From Klebsiella variicola (lineage in GTDB: Bacteria; Pseudomonadota; Gammaproteobacteria; Enterobacterales; Enterobacteriaceae): a stretch of DNA of 64,000 nt. Positions 1 through 9,398 of the stretch are shown piece by piece (position 1 is the stretch's first letter; every line of letters starts with the position of its first letter). The notes under the pieces were generated by a model, which was given only the letters and a program-made list of their open reading frames with translations, ran no database searches and was not told where the DNA came from. The translations under genes were made by a program, and so were the position numbers. The stretch lies in NCBI RefSeq assembly GCF_000828055.2, contig NZ_CP010523.2, forward strand, positions 3,100,001-3,164,000. Direction: 5' to 3'.

Positions 1-1168
1 CAGCAAAGCGGGCCACGAACAGCTCCGTCAGCGGCATAATGTCCTGCGGGCAGTCGCGCAGCGGCGGCAGATACAGCGTCAGGACGTTGAGGCGATAGTA
101 GAGATCTTCGCGGAACAGCCCTTTCTGCACCAGTTCGACCAGGTTTTTCTGCGTCGCGCAGATCACCCGCACATCGACGTGCACTTCATGATCCTCGCCA
201 ACTCGGCGGAAGGTGCCGTCGTTGAGGAAGCGCAGCAGCTTAGTCTGCATTCGCGGCGACATCTCGCCAATTTCATCCAGCAGCACCGAGCCGCCGTTGG
301 CCTGCTCGAAGAAGCCCTTCTTACCCTGCAGCGCGTCGCCAAACAGCTCGCTCTCGACCGCGTCCTCGGGAATGGAGCCGCAGTTGAGCGCCAGATAAGG
401 TTTGCCCGCCCGCGGGCTGGCCAGATGGCAGGCATGGGCCAGCAGATCTTTGCCGGTACCTGTGTCGCCGACAATCAGCAGCGGCGCGCTGAGCATCGCC
501 AGCTTGCGCGCTTGCTCCACCACGTGGCGCATTTTCGGCCCCACCGCGAGGATCTGGCTGAAGGCGCTAGTGTCCTGGCTGGTCATGGTCTGCAGCTGGC
601 GTCCCATGCGCACGGTTGAGCGCAGCATCGCTACGGCGCCGGTCAGCACCCGTTCGTTATGCTCCCCTTCCAGATAGACCGGGGTCACTTCCAGCAGATA
701 GTTCTGTCCATTCACCACCACATGCTCCGCATGCGTCTCCTGCGGGCTGCTCTCCAGCCAGCGCTGAACGTTAAAATCGGCGATCAACTGGGCCACCGGA
801 TGGTTGCGCAGCTTCGCCTGGCTTTGGCCAAACAGCAGGCAGCTGGCGGGGTTGGCCAGTTCCACCCTGCCTTTGGTATCCAGCGACAGCACCGGCTCCG
901 GCATCGCCACCAGCAGCGCGCTGAGCGCCAGGTGTTCACGCTCAGACGGCATCCACGGCACGGTGCGCACGTCTGTCACGCCGGCGATACGGCGGATCTC
1001 TGCCATCAGGCTGCTGAACGTGGCGAACTCCAGTTCGGCAAAATTGAGGTAAATTCGGCCTATAGGGTCAATATCGATACCACGTAGATCAATGCCGCGC
1101 AGCACCAGCAAATCGAGCAATTCACGAGTCAGACCGAGACGGTCTTCACAAAAGACTTCAAGACGCAT
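1..1168 (-). CDS. tyrR: TyrR, aromatic amino acid transcriptional regulator (3' end cut off)
   Basis: Reading leftward from an ATG at 1168, the first 389 codons of TyrR run off the window edge, so about 120 C-terminal residues including the HTH are missing. The N-terminus starts MRLEVFCEDRLGL and is the ACT-type ligand domain. A PAS-like segment follows, then a sigma54-activator-type AAA+ domain with Walker A GDTGTGKD and an ESELFG motif. TyrR controls aromatic amino acid biosynthesis and transport genes in response to tyrosine, phenylalanine and tryptophan; unlike true sigma54 activators it has lost the GAFTGA loop, and here the corresponding segment reads GDALQGKKG. The frame is open throughout, so the gene appears intact apart from the window edge. 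Confidence 0.95.
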   Translation of the reverse strand, partial: MRLEVFCEDRLGLTRELLDLLVLRGIDLRGIDIDPIGRIYLNFAELEFATFSSLMAEIRRIAGVTDVRTVPWMPSEREHLALSALLVAMPEPVLSLDTKGRVELANPASCLLFGQSQAKLRNHPVAQLIADFNVQRWLESSPQETHAEHVVVNGQNYLLEVTPVYLEGEHNERVLTGAVAMLRSTVRMGRQLQTMTSQDTSAFSQILAVGPKMRHVVEQARKLAMLSAPLLIVGDTGTGKDLLAHACHLASPRAGKPYLALNCGSIPEDAVESELFGDALQGKKGFFEQANGGSVLLDEIGEMSPRMQTKLLRFLNDGTFRRVGEDHEVHVDVRVICATQKNLVELVQKGLFREDLYYRLNVLTLYLPPLRDCPQDIMPLTELFVARFA

Positions 1169-1339
1169 GGGAGTGTTCACCCTAAAAGTGCCAATGACGG
1201 GAGAATAATAGGACAGGAATGAGTTTTCGGGAAGCTAACTGTCAACAATTATTGACAGCATGGCGGAAAAATGGGCGTTGTGCCGTAAAGTCAGGCGGTC
1301 AGTGGTTAAATGAACGCCTGGGCGAGCCGGGATCCAACC

Positions 1340-1378
1340 TGCCCGGTAGGCCGGGCAAGGCGAAGCCGCCGCCCGGCA
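1340..1378. repeat. REP-type palindromic repeat
   Basis: Between tyrR and ycjF the sequence tGCCCGGTAGGCCGGGC is followed by AAGGCGAAGCCGCCGCCCGGCA, forming a GC-rich stem. It resembles the intergenic REP elements common in Klebsiella. The rest of the 227-bp gap should carry the tyrR promoter and the ycjF 3' flank. Confidence 0.7.
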
Positions 1379-1395
1379 ATGTCTCTGAGCGGAGG

Positions 1396-2457
1396 TTACT
1401 TCTCCGGACTGGTTTTGCTTTTCTGCAGGGTCTCTTTCAGCTGCCCAATCAGCTCGCGACGAAAATCGCCGAGCCGCGGTTTATCATCGGCAATCCACGG
1501 TAGCGGGCGGCACAGCTCCATCGCCTTGATCCCGAGGCGGGCGGTCAGCAGTCCGGCACCGATGCCCTGTGCGGCGCGCGCCGACAGCCGGGCCGCCAGA
1601 TCCTGCGACATCCAGTCCATCCCCACCTCGCGCACCAGTTCGCTGGCGCCAGCGAAAGCGATATTCAGCAACACCAGGCGAAACAGTCGCAGACGACTGT
1701 AATACCCGAGCTCAATGCCGTACAACGTGGCAATTCGGTTGATCAGCCGCAGGTTACGCCAGGCGATAAACGCCATATCCACCAGCGCCAGCGGGCTGAC
1801 GGCAATCATCAGCGTCGACTCCGCCGCAGAACGGCTGATTTCCCGCCGCGCCTGGGCATCCAGCACCGGCTGCACCAGCTGCGCATAAAGGCTCACCACT
1901 TCCCGGTCGCTTTGCGTTTCGTGGATCGCGGCATACCAGCGCTGCAGCGCCGGATGCGACTGATCCAGACCCGCCTGCTGCGCCAGCTTTTCACAAAAGG
2001 CTTTCGCTTTACCGACCGCGTGACTGTGCAGCATATCGCGCGCTTCATCGCGTTCGTGGGCGCGCTGGCGCAGTCGCCACAGACGGCGCCACTCGGTGGC
2101 CACCGATCCGACGCCGGCCCCGACGATCAGCGCCCCGGCGACGCAGCCGCCCAGCGCAATCCAGTCCTGGGTCTGCCAGGCGTTAGCCGTCCACTGCACG
2201 CCTTGCGCCACGACGCTGACGCCGAAGATCGCCAGTCCGGCGCTGACCATCCGCCGCCACAGGCTGCGTTTGGGTCGCAGGACCGACTCCACCACCGCTT
2301 CCGCCGCTCCCTCTTCCTCTTCGCCGGTCACCAGCCGCGCTGGCGCGAAGTTGTCCGCCTCAAGGCGGTCAAAGGCGCGCGCGCTTTTCAGCGGCGGAAT
2401 TTTTTCCGCTTGCAGCGGACCATCAAAATCAATCCGCGGTTTTAACGGTTCGCTCAT
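1396..2457 (-). CDS. ycjF: YcjF, inner-membrane protein of the UPF0283/DUF697 family
   Basis: A 353-residue protein closely matching enterobacterial YcjF from its start ([15 protein letters not shown]) to its end. An acidic N-terminal region of about 65 residues is followed by two hydrophobic segments around residues 70-115. A charged region ([18 protein letters not shown]) and a C-terminal DUF697-like domain follow. Its ATG overlaps the stop of ycjX by 4 bp, so the two are translationally coupled and lie downstream of the psp genes, as in E. coli. The biochemical function is unknown; membership of the phage-shock/envelope-stress regulon is inferred from family knowledge and position. Confidence 0.93.
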   Translation of the reverse strand: MSEPLKPRIDFDGPLQAEKIPPLKSARAFDRLEADNFAPARLVTGEEEEGAAEAVVESVLRPKRSLWRRMVSAGLAIFGVSVVAQGVQWTANAWQTQDWIALGGCVAGALIVGAGVGSVATEWRRLWRLRQRAHERDEARDMLHSHAVGKAKAFCEKLAQQAGLDQSHPALQRWYAAIHETQSDREVVSLYAQLVQPVLDAQARREISRSAAESTLMIAVSPLALVDMAFIAWRNLRLINRIATLYGIELGYYSRLRLFRLVLLNIAFAGASELVREVGMDWMSQDLAARLSARAAQGIGAGLLTARLGIKAMELCRPLPWIADDKPRLGDFRRELIGQLKETLQKSKTSPEK

Positions 2458-3851
2458 CGCAGTTTATCTCCAATCAAAAATTCCAGCGCCGCGTCGAGGC
2501 GAATGTGCGGCAAAGGCCGATCGACATCCATGACCTGCGGACGAAAGTTTTCAAACTGAAATCCCTGCTGCTGCCAGAAGGCCTGGCCCGGCAGACGCGC
2601 CGGCACCTCGCCGGGATAGATGGTCAACGGCTGGCCGTCGCTCAGCCGATCGCCGCGCAGGGCGGGAATTTTCTCGCCATTCACCTCAATCAGCCCGCTC
2701 TGGGTCGCCTGAATGGACGCCAGCCCCAGGCAATCCATACTGATCCCCTCAAAGGCGGCGTTCTGCCACGCGTCCTGAATCAACTGCTGCAGGAGCGACA
2801 CCATATTGCTGTGCTGATCGACCGTGACGTGGTCAGCTTTGGTGGCGGCAAACAGCAGCTTGTCGATAACCGGCGAAAACAACCGGCGAAACAAGGTGCG
2901 CTGCCCGTAATGGAAACTTTGCATCAGCTGGGTCAATGCCAGACGCATATCGTTAAAGGCCTGCGGCCCGCTGTTGAGCGGCTGCAGACAGTCCACCAGC
3001 ACAATCTGCCGGTCGAAGCGCAGGAAGTGCTCTTTGTAGAACCCCTTCACCACCCTTTCGCAATAGTATTTGTAGCGTTCGCGCAGCATGCCGGCGTTGC
3101 TGTGTTTATCGGCCTGCGCCAGCTTGGCTTCGCCGATGGCGTCGACGTCGGGCCACGGGAAAAACTGCAGCGCCGGCGCGCCCGCCATTTCACCGGGCAG
3201 GACAAAGCGCCCGGGCTGGATAAAGTGCAACCCTTCGCGCTTACAGGCGTGCAGATAGTCCGTCCAGGCAGCGGCGATATCTGCCAGACGGGCCTCATCG
3301 GCAGGGGCCAGCGGATCCAGCCCGGCGCACAACTGCCGCCAGCGGGCCGACCACTCCGCACGCTGTCCCTGCAGGAGCCCGGTCATCTGTCGTGACCAGC
3401 TCAGATAATCCTGTGCCAGCATCGGCAGGTCGAGCAGCCACTCGCCCGGATAGTCGACGATCTCCAGATACAGCGTGGAGGTATCTTTAAAATGGCGCAG
3501 CAGGGAGTCATTCGAACGGTAGCGCAGCGCGAGACGGATCTCGCTCACCCCGCGCGTCGGGGTTGGCCACATGGGGGGCTGGCCGAACAGCTGGGCCAGC
3601 CCTTCGTCGTAGGTGAATCGGGGAATGCCAAAGTCCCGCTGCGGCACGCGCTTGACGCCGAGCAGCCGCTCTTCGCGTGCGGCGCTCAGCAGGGGCAGGC
3701 GGGCGCCCGTGTGGATATTTAATAGTTGATTGACCAGCGCGGTGATAAACGCCGTTTTACCGCTCCGGCTCAGGCCGGTCACCGCCAGACGTAAATGCCG
3801 GTCAACCCCGCGGTTGACCAGCGCATTCAATTCAGTTTTCAGTCGCTTCAT
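2454..3851 (-). CDS. ycjX: YcjX, P-loop GTPase-like stress protein (DUF463)
   Basis: A 465-residue YcjX-family protein. The N-terminus carries a Walker A-like motif, [10 protein letters not shown] (about residues 26-35), consistent with nucleotide binding. It then contains [12 protein letters not shown], a conserved DUF463 stretch resembling a switch region. Length and sequence agree with the enterobacterial family. It precedes ycjF with a 4-bp overlap and follows pspD at about 100 bp. In E. coli ycjXF responds to envelope and heat stress; the cellular role is not established. No frameshift or odd composition is seen. Confidence 0.94.
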   Translation of the reverse strand: MKRLKTELNALVNRGVDRHLRLAVTGLSRSGKTAFITALVNQLLNIHTGARLPLLSAAREERLLGVKRVPQRDFGIPRFTYDEGLAQLFGQPPMWPTPTRGVSEIRLALRYRSNDSLLRHFKDTSTLYLEIVDYPGEWLLDLPMLAQDYLSWSRQMTGLLQGQRAEWSARWRQLCAGLDPLAPADEARLADIAAAWTDYLHACKREGLHFIQPGRFVLPGEMAGAPALQFFPWPDVDAIGEAKLAQADKHSNAGMLRERYKYYCERVVKGFYKEHFLRFDRQIVLVDCLQPLNSGPQAFNDMRLALTQLMQSFHYGQRTLFRRLFSPVIDKLLFAATKADHVTVDQHSNMVSLLQQLIQDAWQNAAFEGISMDCLGLASIQATQSGLIEVNGEKIPALRGDRLSDGQPLTIYPGEVPARLPGQAFWQQQGFQFENFRPQVMDVDRPLPHIRLDAALEFLIGDKLR

Positions 3852-3953
3852 CGCCAGTCCGTTATGCCCTGAAGGTATGTCTCGTCATCATAAGCTATCT
3901 GCCGGGGATAAGCAGGACAACGTTAATCCTTTTGCGCCTTCCCCACGGCGGCA

Positions 3954-4184
3954 TTATTTCATCCCGCGCGTGACGCGGTTGGCCAGCCGGCTGAGCAGCG
4001 GCTCCAGCGCCACCGCCAGCAGCATTTTCAGCGGCCGACGCGCGACCGATTTAACCGCCCAGCCGGCAACGCCCGCCGGGCCGTAACGCAGCGCGGTCAG
4101 CAGCGCCAGCTTACCGACGATTTTCAGACCGGGCTTCACCTGCTGCCCGGCGCGTTGCCATTTGCTATTCATGCGTTGCCTCAC
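3954..4184 (-). CDS. pspD: PspD, phage shock protein D
   Basis: A 76-residue basic protein starting [20 protein letters not shown] when read from the internal Met, or [10 protein letters not shown] from the first ATG at 4184. It contains a hydrophobic central segment ([10 protein letters not shown]) and a basic tail. It is the last gene of the pspABCD operon, 16 bp after pspC. PspD is a peripheral inner-membrane protein of the Psp response with no essential role known. The exact start is uncertain (4184 or 4172). Confidence 0.88.
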   Translation of the reverse strand: MRQRMNSKWQRAGQQVKPGLKIVGKLALLTALRYGPAGVAGWAVKSVARRPLKMLLAVALEPLLSRLANRVTRGMK

Positions 4185-4200
4185 TCGTTAAAAACAGGAT

Positions 4201-4560
4201 TTACAGCTGGCGAAAGCGGCTGCGCAGCGTAAAGGTGTCGGAGGTCACATACCGCTCCATTTCACGCAGGCGCTGTTCACCGGAGGCCAGTTCGGCATCC
4301 ACGGCGGCCAGCAGATCGCCATTGCTCGGCGCCTTGTGACCGTACAGTTCACTGTCCGGCATCGGATCCAGAGCAAAAGTCAAAATGATGTAGGCCACCA
4401 GGACAAAGAAAAAGAGGCCGAAAATCATCGCCAGCACGGTAATCAGACGCACCAGCTTCACCGGGACATCAAGATGCTGAGCAATGCCCGCGCAAACGCC
4501 CTTCACCATCCCGCGCTGCGGGATACGCCACAGTTTTTTATTCAGATCCAGTCCGGCCAT
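4201..4560 (-). CDS. pspC: PspC, transmembrane phage-shock regulator
   Basis: A 119-residue PspC-domain protein. The N-terminal PspC domain (LWRIPQRGMVKGVCAGIAQHL) leads into a strong membrane segment at about residues 38-63. A cytoplasmic or periplasmic C-terminal half ending RSRFRQL follows. PspC and PspB sense inner-membrane stress and bind PspA, releasing PspF. Its ATG overlaps the last base of pspB, giving tight coupling. The gene is intact and of normal length. Confidence 0.95.
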   Translation of the reverse strand: MAGLDLNKKLWRIPQRGMVKGVCAGIAQHLDVPVKLVRLITVLAMIFGLFFFVLVAYIILTFALDPMPDSELYGHKAPSNGDLLAAVDAELASGEQRLREMERYVTSDTFTLRSRFRQL

Positions 4561-4784
4561 TATTTGTCTCTCCAGTTCGGATGTTCAGCATCCAGGATCG
4601 CTTCCAGCGCCTGAATACGTTCGCGCATCCGCTTCGCGTCATCGGTCAACTGCAGCAGCCGTTGCTGCTCATTTTGCGTCAGACTGCCGTTGGCGCCGCG
4701 ATTGTTGTAGTGCAGCCACAGCCAGACCGGCAGAACAAACAGCACAAACAGCGTCAGCGGAATGGCGAGAAAAAGCATGCTCAT
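4560..4784 (-). CDS. pspB: PspB, inner-membrane phage-shock protein
   Basis: A 74-residue protein with an N-terminal membrane anchor (LFLAIPLTLFVLFVLPVWLWL) followed by a leucine-rich amphipathic helix (LLQLTDDAKRMRERIQALEAIL). This is the standard PspB layout: a bitopic membrane protein that cooperates with PspC to activate the response. It sits 55 bp downstream of pspA in the psp operon and ends in the first base of pspC. Confidence 0.95.
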   Translation of the reverse strand: MSMLFLAIPLTLFVLFVLPVWLWLHYNNRGANGSLTQNEQQRLLQLTDDAKRMRERIQALEAILDAEHPNWRDK

Positions 4785-4839
4785 GTGTACTCCTTACAGG
4801 GGGTGAGCCGCGGCGCAACGCCGCGCCGCGCAATCATAC

Positions 4840-5541
<702 letters not shown>

Positions 5542-5560
5542 TCACCTGTGGCTTAGCTAA

Positions 5561-5576
5561 TACAAATGACGTGCCA
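5561..5576 (-). promoter_or_regulatory. sigma54 promoter of pspA
   Basis: On the minus strand TGGCAC, 5 bp and TTGTA match the -24/-12 consensus TGGCAC-N5-TTGCA. It lies about 53 bp upstream of the pspA start and faces the operon. The 100 bp between here and pspF should hold the PspF and IHF sites, which I did not resolve. Confidence 0.85.
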
Positions 5577-5675
5577 ACTTTTTATCTTATTGATTTTAAA
5601 CAGAGTGGTTGCGAATTGTGCAGGGCATTGCTACAGTCACCTGGTTAATCACACTACTTAATGGCGAAATTAATC

Positions 5676-6650
5676 ATGGCGCAGTACAAGGATAATCTGC
5701 TGGGCGAGGCCAACAGCTTTCTCGAGGTGCTGGAACAGGTTTCCCGGCTGGCCCCGCTGGATAAACCGGTGCTGGTCATCGGCGAGCGCGGCACCGGGAA
5801 AGAGCTTATCGCTAACCGTCTCCACTACCTCTCCAGCCGCTGGCAGGGACCGTTTATCTCGCTGAACTGCGCGGCGCTGAACGACAATTTGCTCGATTCG
5901 GAACTATTCGGCCACGAAGCCGGGGCCTTCACCGGGGCCAGCAAGCGCCATCCCGGGCGCTTCGAGCGCGCCGACGGCGGGACGTTATTTCTTGATGAGC
6001 TGGCGACGGCGCCGATGCTGGTGCAGGAGAAGCTGTTAAGAGTGATTGAATATGGCGAGCTGGAGCGCGTGGGCGGCAGCCAGCCGCTGCAGGTCAACGT
6101 CCGGCTGGTGTGCGCCACCAACGCTGACCTGCCGCGGATGGTGGAAGAAGGCCATTTTCGCGCCGACCTGCTCGACCGTCTGGCCTTCGACGTGGTGCAG
6201 CTTCCGCCGCTACGTGAACGGCAGAGCGACATCATGCTGCTCGCCAACCAATTTGCCATTCAGATGTGCCGCGAGCTCGGTTTGCCGCTGTTTCCCGGCT
6301 TCAGCGAACGTGCCACCGCAACGCTGCTCGGCTACCGCTGGCCGGGGAATATTCGTGAACTGAAGAATGTCGTCGAGCGCTCGGTCTATCGCCACGGCGA
6401 CAGCGAGCACGAGCTGGACGCCATTATCCTCAACCCTTTCCGTCAGACCGCGGCCTCCGTGCCGGAGGCCGCGTCCGGGGACGAGCTGCCCGCTCTGCCG
6501 CTGGATTTGCGCGATTTTCAGCTCCAGCAGGAAAAACGCCTGCTGCAGCGGAGTCTGCAGCAGGCGAAGTATCATCAGAAGCAGGCGGCGGAGCTGCTGG
6601 GGTTAACCTATCACCAGCTCCGCGCGCTACTGAAAAAACATCAGCTGTGA
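5676..6650 (+). CDS. pspF: PspF, sigma54-dependent activator of the psp operon
   Basis: A 324-residue enhancer-binding protein starting MAQYKDNLLGEANSF; the start at 5676 matches family N-termini, whereas the track-style start five codons upstream does not. It lacks a receiver domain, as PspF does. The AAA+ domain shows Walker A GERGTGKE, the sigma54-contacting GAFTGA loop, Walker B GGTLFLDE and arginine fingers in FRADLLDRL. A C-terminal Fis-type HTH ends AAELLGLTYHQLRALLKKHQL. It is divergent from pspA and overlaps the MFS gene tail-to-tail by 10 bp. Its activity is held down by PspA. Confidence 0.96.
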   Translation: MAQYKDNLLGEANSFLEVLEQVSRLAPLDKPVLVIGERGTGKELIANRLHYLSSRWQGPFISLNCAALNDNLLDSELFGHEAGAFTGASKRHPGRFERADGGTLFLDELATAPMLVQEKLLRVIEYGELERVGGSQPLQVNVRLVCATNADLPRMVEEGHFRADLLDRLAFDVVQLPPLRERQSDIMLLANQFAIQMCRELGLPLFPGFSERATATLLGYRWPGNIRELKNVVERSVYRHGDSEHELDAIILNPFRQTAASVPEAASGDELPALPLDLRDFQLQQEKRLLQRSLQQAKYHQKQAAELLGLTYHQLRALLKKHQL

Positions 6651-8032
6651 GAGGCGCGCGGCAGCAGCAGCGCGCTCACCGCCATCGCCCCCAGGCATAA
6701 GACGGCGTTAAACCACAGGGCATACTGGGCGGCATGGGCCATGCCCAGCGGCAAAAACAGCGCGAAAAGTGACGCCGTCACGGCAATACCCATCGCCCCG
6801 CCCAGCGAGCTGCCCATCTTGTAGATCCCCGAGGCGACGCCGATTTTGTTCTCCGGCGCGTTGGCCACCGCCGTATCCGTTGAGGGTGTGGCGTAGCAGC
6901 CCAGCCCGAGGCCAAACAGCACGTTGCTGGCGAACACCACCCCGATATACAGCGCCTTATCGAGAAAAGTGCAGGATATCAGGCCGATGGCAATCGCGGT
7001 CAGCACCGGCCCGGCCATCATCGGCAGCCGGGCGCCATAGCGCTGCAGCAGCTTCTCGCCCACCCGGATCATCGCCAGGACGGTCACCAGATAGCCGAGG
7101 GTCATCATCCCGCTCTCCAGCGGCGTCAGGTGGTGCCCCTGCTGCAGCCAGATGCTGGCGATCATCATGGTGCCAATCGCCCCATTGAGCAGAAAGTTCG
7201 ACAGCACTGCCGCGCCGTAGGCCCGGTTACGAAACAGCGCAAAATCAATCAGCGCCGCCTCGCCTTTGCGCATGCCGTTGCGGATAAATACCGCCCCCGC
7301 CGCCAGCGCCCCGACCAGCATGGTCAACGACAGCGGACTGCTCCATCCCCAGCCATGGCCCTTGCTGATAAACAAATTCACCAGCACCAGCGCGGCAATC
7401 AGGCTCAGCAGACCGCCGACGTCCAGCTTATGCTGGCTGGCGCTGGCGCTGCGGCTCTCCGGCGTGCCGCGCAGCAAAAACAGCGCCAGCAGAGCGACGG
7501 CAATGGAGAAGACGAAGATCCAGCGCCAGCCGAGCCCGGTGGCAATGGCTCCGCCAACGAAGGAACAGAGACCGCTGCCGCCCCACGAGCCGATGACCCA
7601 GAAGCTGACCGCCCGCTGCCGCGCACGCCCCTCATACCAGGTCTTAATCAGCGCCAGCGTCGCCGGCATAATGCACGCCGCCGACAGCCCCTGCAGCACC
7701 CGGCCGGCCAGGAACAGCCCCGGCCCCTGAGCGACCACCAGCATGGCGCTGCCGACGATACTCAGCCCCAGTCCGAGGGTGGTCATCCGCATCCGGCCAA
7801 ACTTGTCCGCCAGGCCGCCGCTGGCGACCACGAAACAGCCGCTGAACAGCGCGCTGAGACTGACGGCCAGGGTTAAGGTTTCAAGGGAGATATCAAGACT
7901 GCTTTTCATCGCCGGCACCACGTTAATCACCGACTGGGCAAACAGCCAGAAGGTTAAAACGCTTAGCACAATCCCCACCAGCAGGCGATCGCTGCCGACA
8001 AAGGGGGTGTCGCTCACGGTGACAGTGCTCAT
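6641..8032 (-). CDS. MFS transporter of the DHA2/EmrB-QacA type
   Basis: A 463-residue very hydrophobic protein with about 14 predicted membrane segments. It has the MFS motif-A-like loop GGLADKFGRMRMT and a motif-C-like segment around GSWGGSGLCSFVGGAIATGLGWRW, both typical of drug:H+ antiporters. The substrate cannot be told from sequence. It lies 25 bp downstream of the M20 amidohydrolase in the same direction, so the two probably form an operon controlled by the divergent AraC-type regulator. That suggests import or export of a compound processed by the hydrolase. It is intact. Confidence 0.85.
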   Translation of the reverse strand: MSTVTVSDTPFVGSDRLLVGIVLSVLTFWLFAQSVINVVPAMKSSLDISLETLTLAVSLSALFSGCFVVASGGLADKFGRMRMTTLGLGLSIVGSAMLVVAQGPGLFLAGRVLQGLSAACIMPATLALIKTWYEGRARQRAVSFWVIGSWGGSGLCSFVGGAIATGLGWRWIFVFSIAVALLALFLLRGTPESRSASASQHKLDVGGLLSLIAALVLVNLFISKGHGWGWSSPLSLTMLVGALAAGAVFIRNGMRKGEAALIDFALFRNRAYGAAVLSNFLLNGAIGTMMIASIWLQQGHHLTPLESGMMTLGYLVTVLAMIRVGEKLLQRYGARLPMMAGPVLTAIAIGLISCTFLDKALYIGVVFASNVLFGLGLGCYATPSTDTAVANAPENKIGVASGIYKMGSSLGGAMGIAVTASLFALFLPLGMAHAAQYALWFNAVLCLGAMAVSALLLPRASHS

Positions 8033-8057
8033 CGCATGGCCCTCCTGTTTCCGGTGA

Positions 8058-9227
8058 TTAACGCAAATAGTGTTCCGCCAGACCGCACCACAGCGCCGCC
8101 CCGGTCAGCAACAGCGCGTCGTTGAAGTCATAGCCCGGGTTATGGACCATGCAGCGATCCGGCTCATCGCCAGCGCCGATGGTGAAATAACTGCCATGCG
8201 GGTGCTGTTCCAGCATGAAGGCAAAATCTTCACTGCCCATAAACGGCTTCACCTCGCCCACCTGCTCTGCGCCAAACAGCGATGTCGCCACCTCCCGCAC
8301 CATCGCGTTGGCCGCCGGATCGTTACGCAATACCGGGCTGCCGTTGACGTGCGTCAGCGTGGCCGTGGCGTTGAAGCTCTCCGCCTGAGCCACGGCGATA
8401 TCATGGATCCGCTGCAGCACGGTCTCGCGCACCTGCTCATTGAGGGTGCGCACCGTGAGCTTCATCAGCACGTGATCGTTAATGATATTGGGCGCGTGTC
8501 CGGCCTGGATGCTGCCGACGGTGACCACCGCCGGTTCGAACGGGGTGATATTCCGCGAGACGATCGACTGCAGCGCGAGGGTGATATGGCAGGCGACCAG
8601 CGTGGCATCCACGGTATGCTCCGGTACCGCGCCGTGGCCGCCAACGCCTTTCACCTCAATATGCAGCGTATCGGAGGAGGCCATCATCGCCCCGTCGCGC
8701 AGGCCGATCTTGCCCAGCGGCTGACCCGGCATATTGTGCAAGCCGAAGATGGCATCGCAGGGGAACCGGTCAAACAGACCGTCCTCGACCATCACTCGCC
8801 CGCCGTACAACAGCTCTTCCGCGGGCTGGAAAATCAGCTGCAGCGTCCCGGTAAACTGGCGGGTGCGCGCCAGATATTCAGCCGCGTAGAGCAGCGTGGT
8901 GGTGTGCCCGTCATGGCCGCAGCCGTGGAAACGCCCGTCAACCTGGCTTGCCCACGGCTTCCCGCTCCGCTCCTGCATCGGCAGGGCATCCATATCCGCC
9001 CGCAGGCCGAGGCGTTTTTTTCCGTGGCCGACGCGCAGCGTGCCCACCACTCCGGTGCCCGCCAGGCCGCGGTGAACCTCGTATCCCCACTCGCCAAGCA
9101 GTCGAGCGACCTCATTGCTGGTTTGATGTTCTTCAAAGCCGATCTCCGGCTGCTGGTGGAACTGGCGACGCAGGGCAATAAATTGCGCCTCGTTGACCTG
9201 CAAGGCTTCAAGCAACGGATGTGTCAT
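8058..9227 (-). CDS. M20 family amidohydrolase / aminoacylase
   Basis: A 389-residue M20D metallohydrolase (IAA-amino acid hydrolase/hippuricase type). The start at 9227 (MTHPLLEALQVNEAQF) is preceded by AGGA and is preferred to the upstream ATG at 9260. It shows the metal-binding motif HGCGHDGHTT, the FQPAEELLYGG segment with the catalytic and metal-ligand glutamates, and the C-terminal GSEDFAFML metal ligand region. Such enzymes remove acyl groups from N-acyl amino acids in the cytoplasm. It is the probable first gene of an operon with the MFS gene and is divergent from the AraC regulator across a 171-bp control region. The exact substrate is unknown. Confidence 0.88.
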   Translation of the reverse strand: MTHPLLEALQVNEAQFIALRRQFHQQPEIGFEEHQTSNEVARLLGEWGYEVHRGLAGTGVVGTLRVGHGKKRLGLRADMDALPMQERSGKPWASQVDGRFHGCGHDGHTTTLLYAAEYLARTRQFTGTLQLIFQPAEELLYGGRVMVEDGLFDRFPCDAIFGLHNMPGQPLGKIGLRDGAMMASSDTLHIEVKGVGGHGAVPEHTVDATLVACHITLALQSIVSRNITPFEPAVVTVGSIQAGHAPNIINDHVLMKLTVRTLNEQVRETVLQRIHDIAVAQAESFNATATLTHVNGSPVLRNDPAANAMVREVATSLFGAEQVGEVKPFMGSEDFAFMLEQHPHGSYFTIGAGDEPDRCMVHNPGYDFNDALLLTGAALWCGLAEHYLR

Positions 9228-9398
9228 TTTTGTTATTCCTGTGTTGTGTTTGCACGACACTTTCGAGTTTATGCGGGTGAAACAGCTTTCAGGTGCGCTT
9301 TTTTGTTTTATATTGACGAGAAATCAATGACTGTTTTTCATACATATCAGTTATGACAAAAAATAACGGGTTGTTTTTTGTCTGCGGAGGAGTGTCAC

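Noticed and set aside
7130..7876. Long plus-strand open frames inside the MFS, amidohydrolase and AraC genes
   Set aside because: Typical antisense shadows of GC-rich coding DNA without RBS or protein features.
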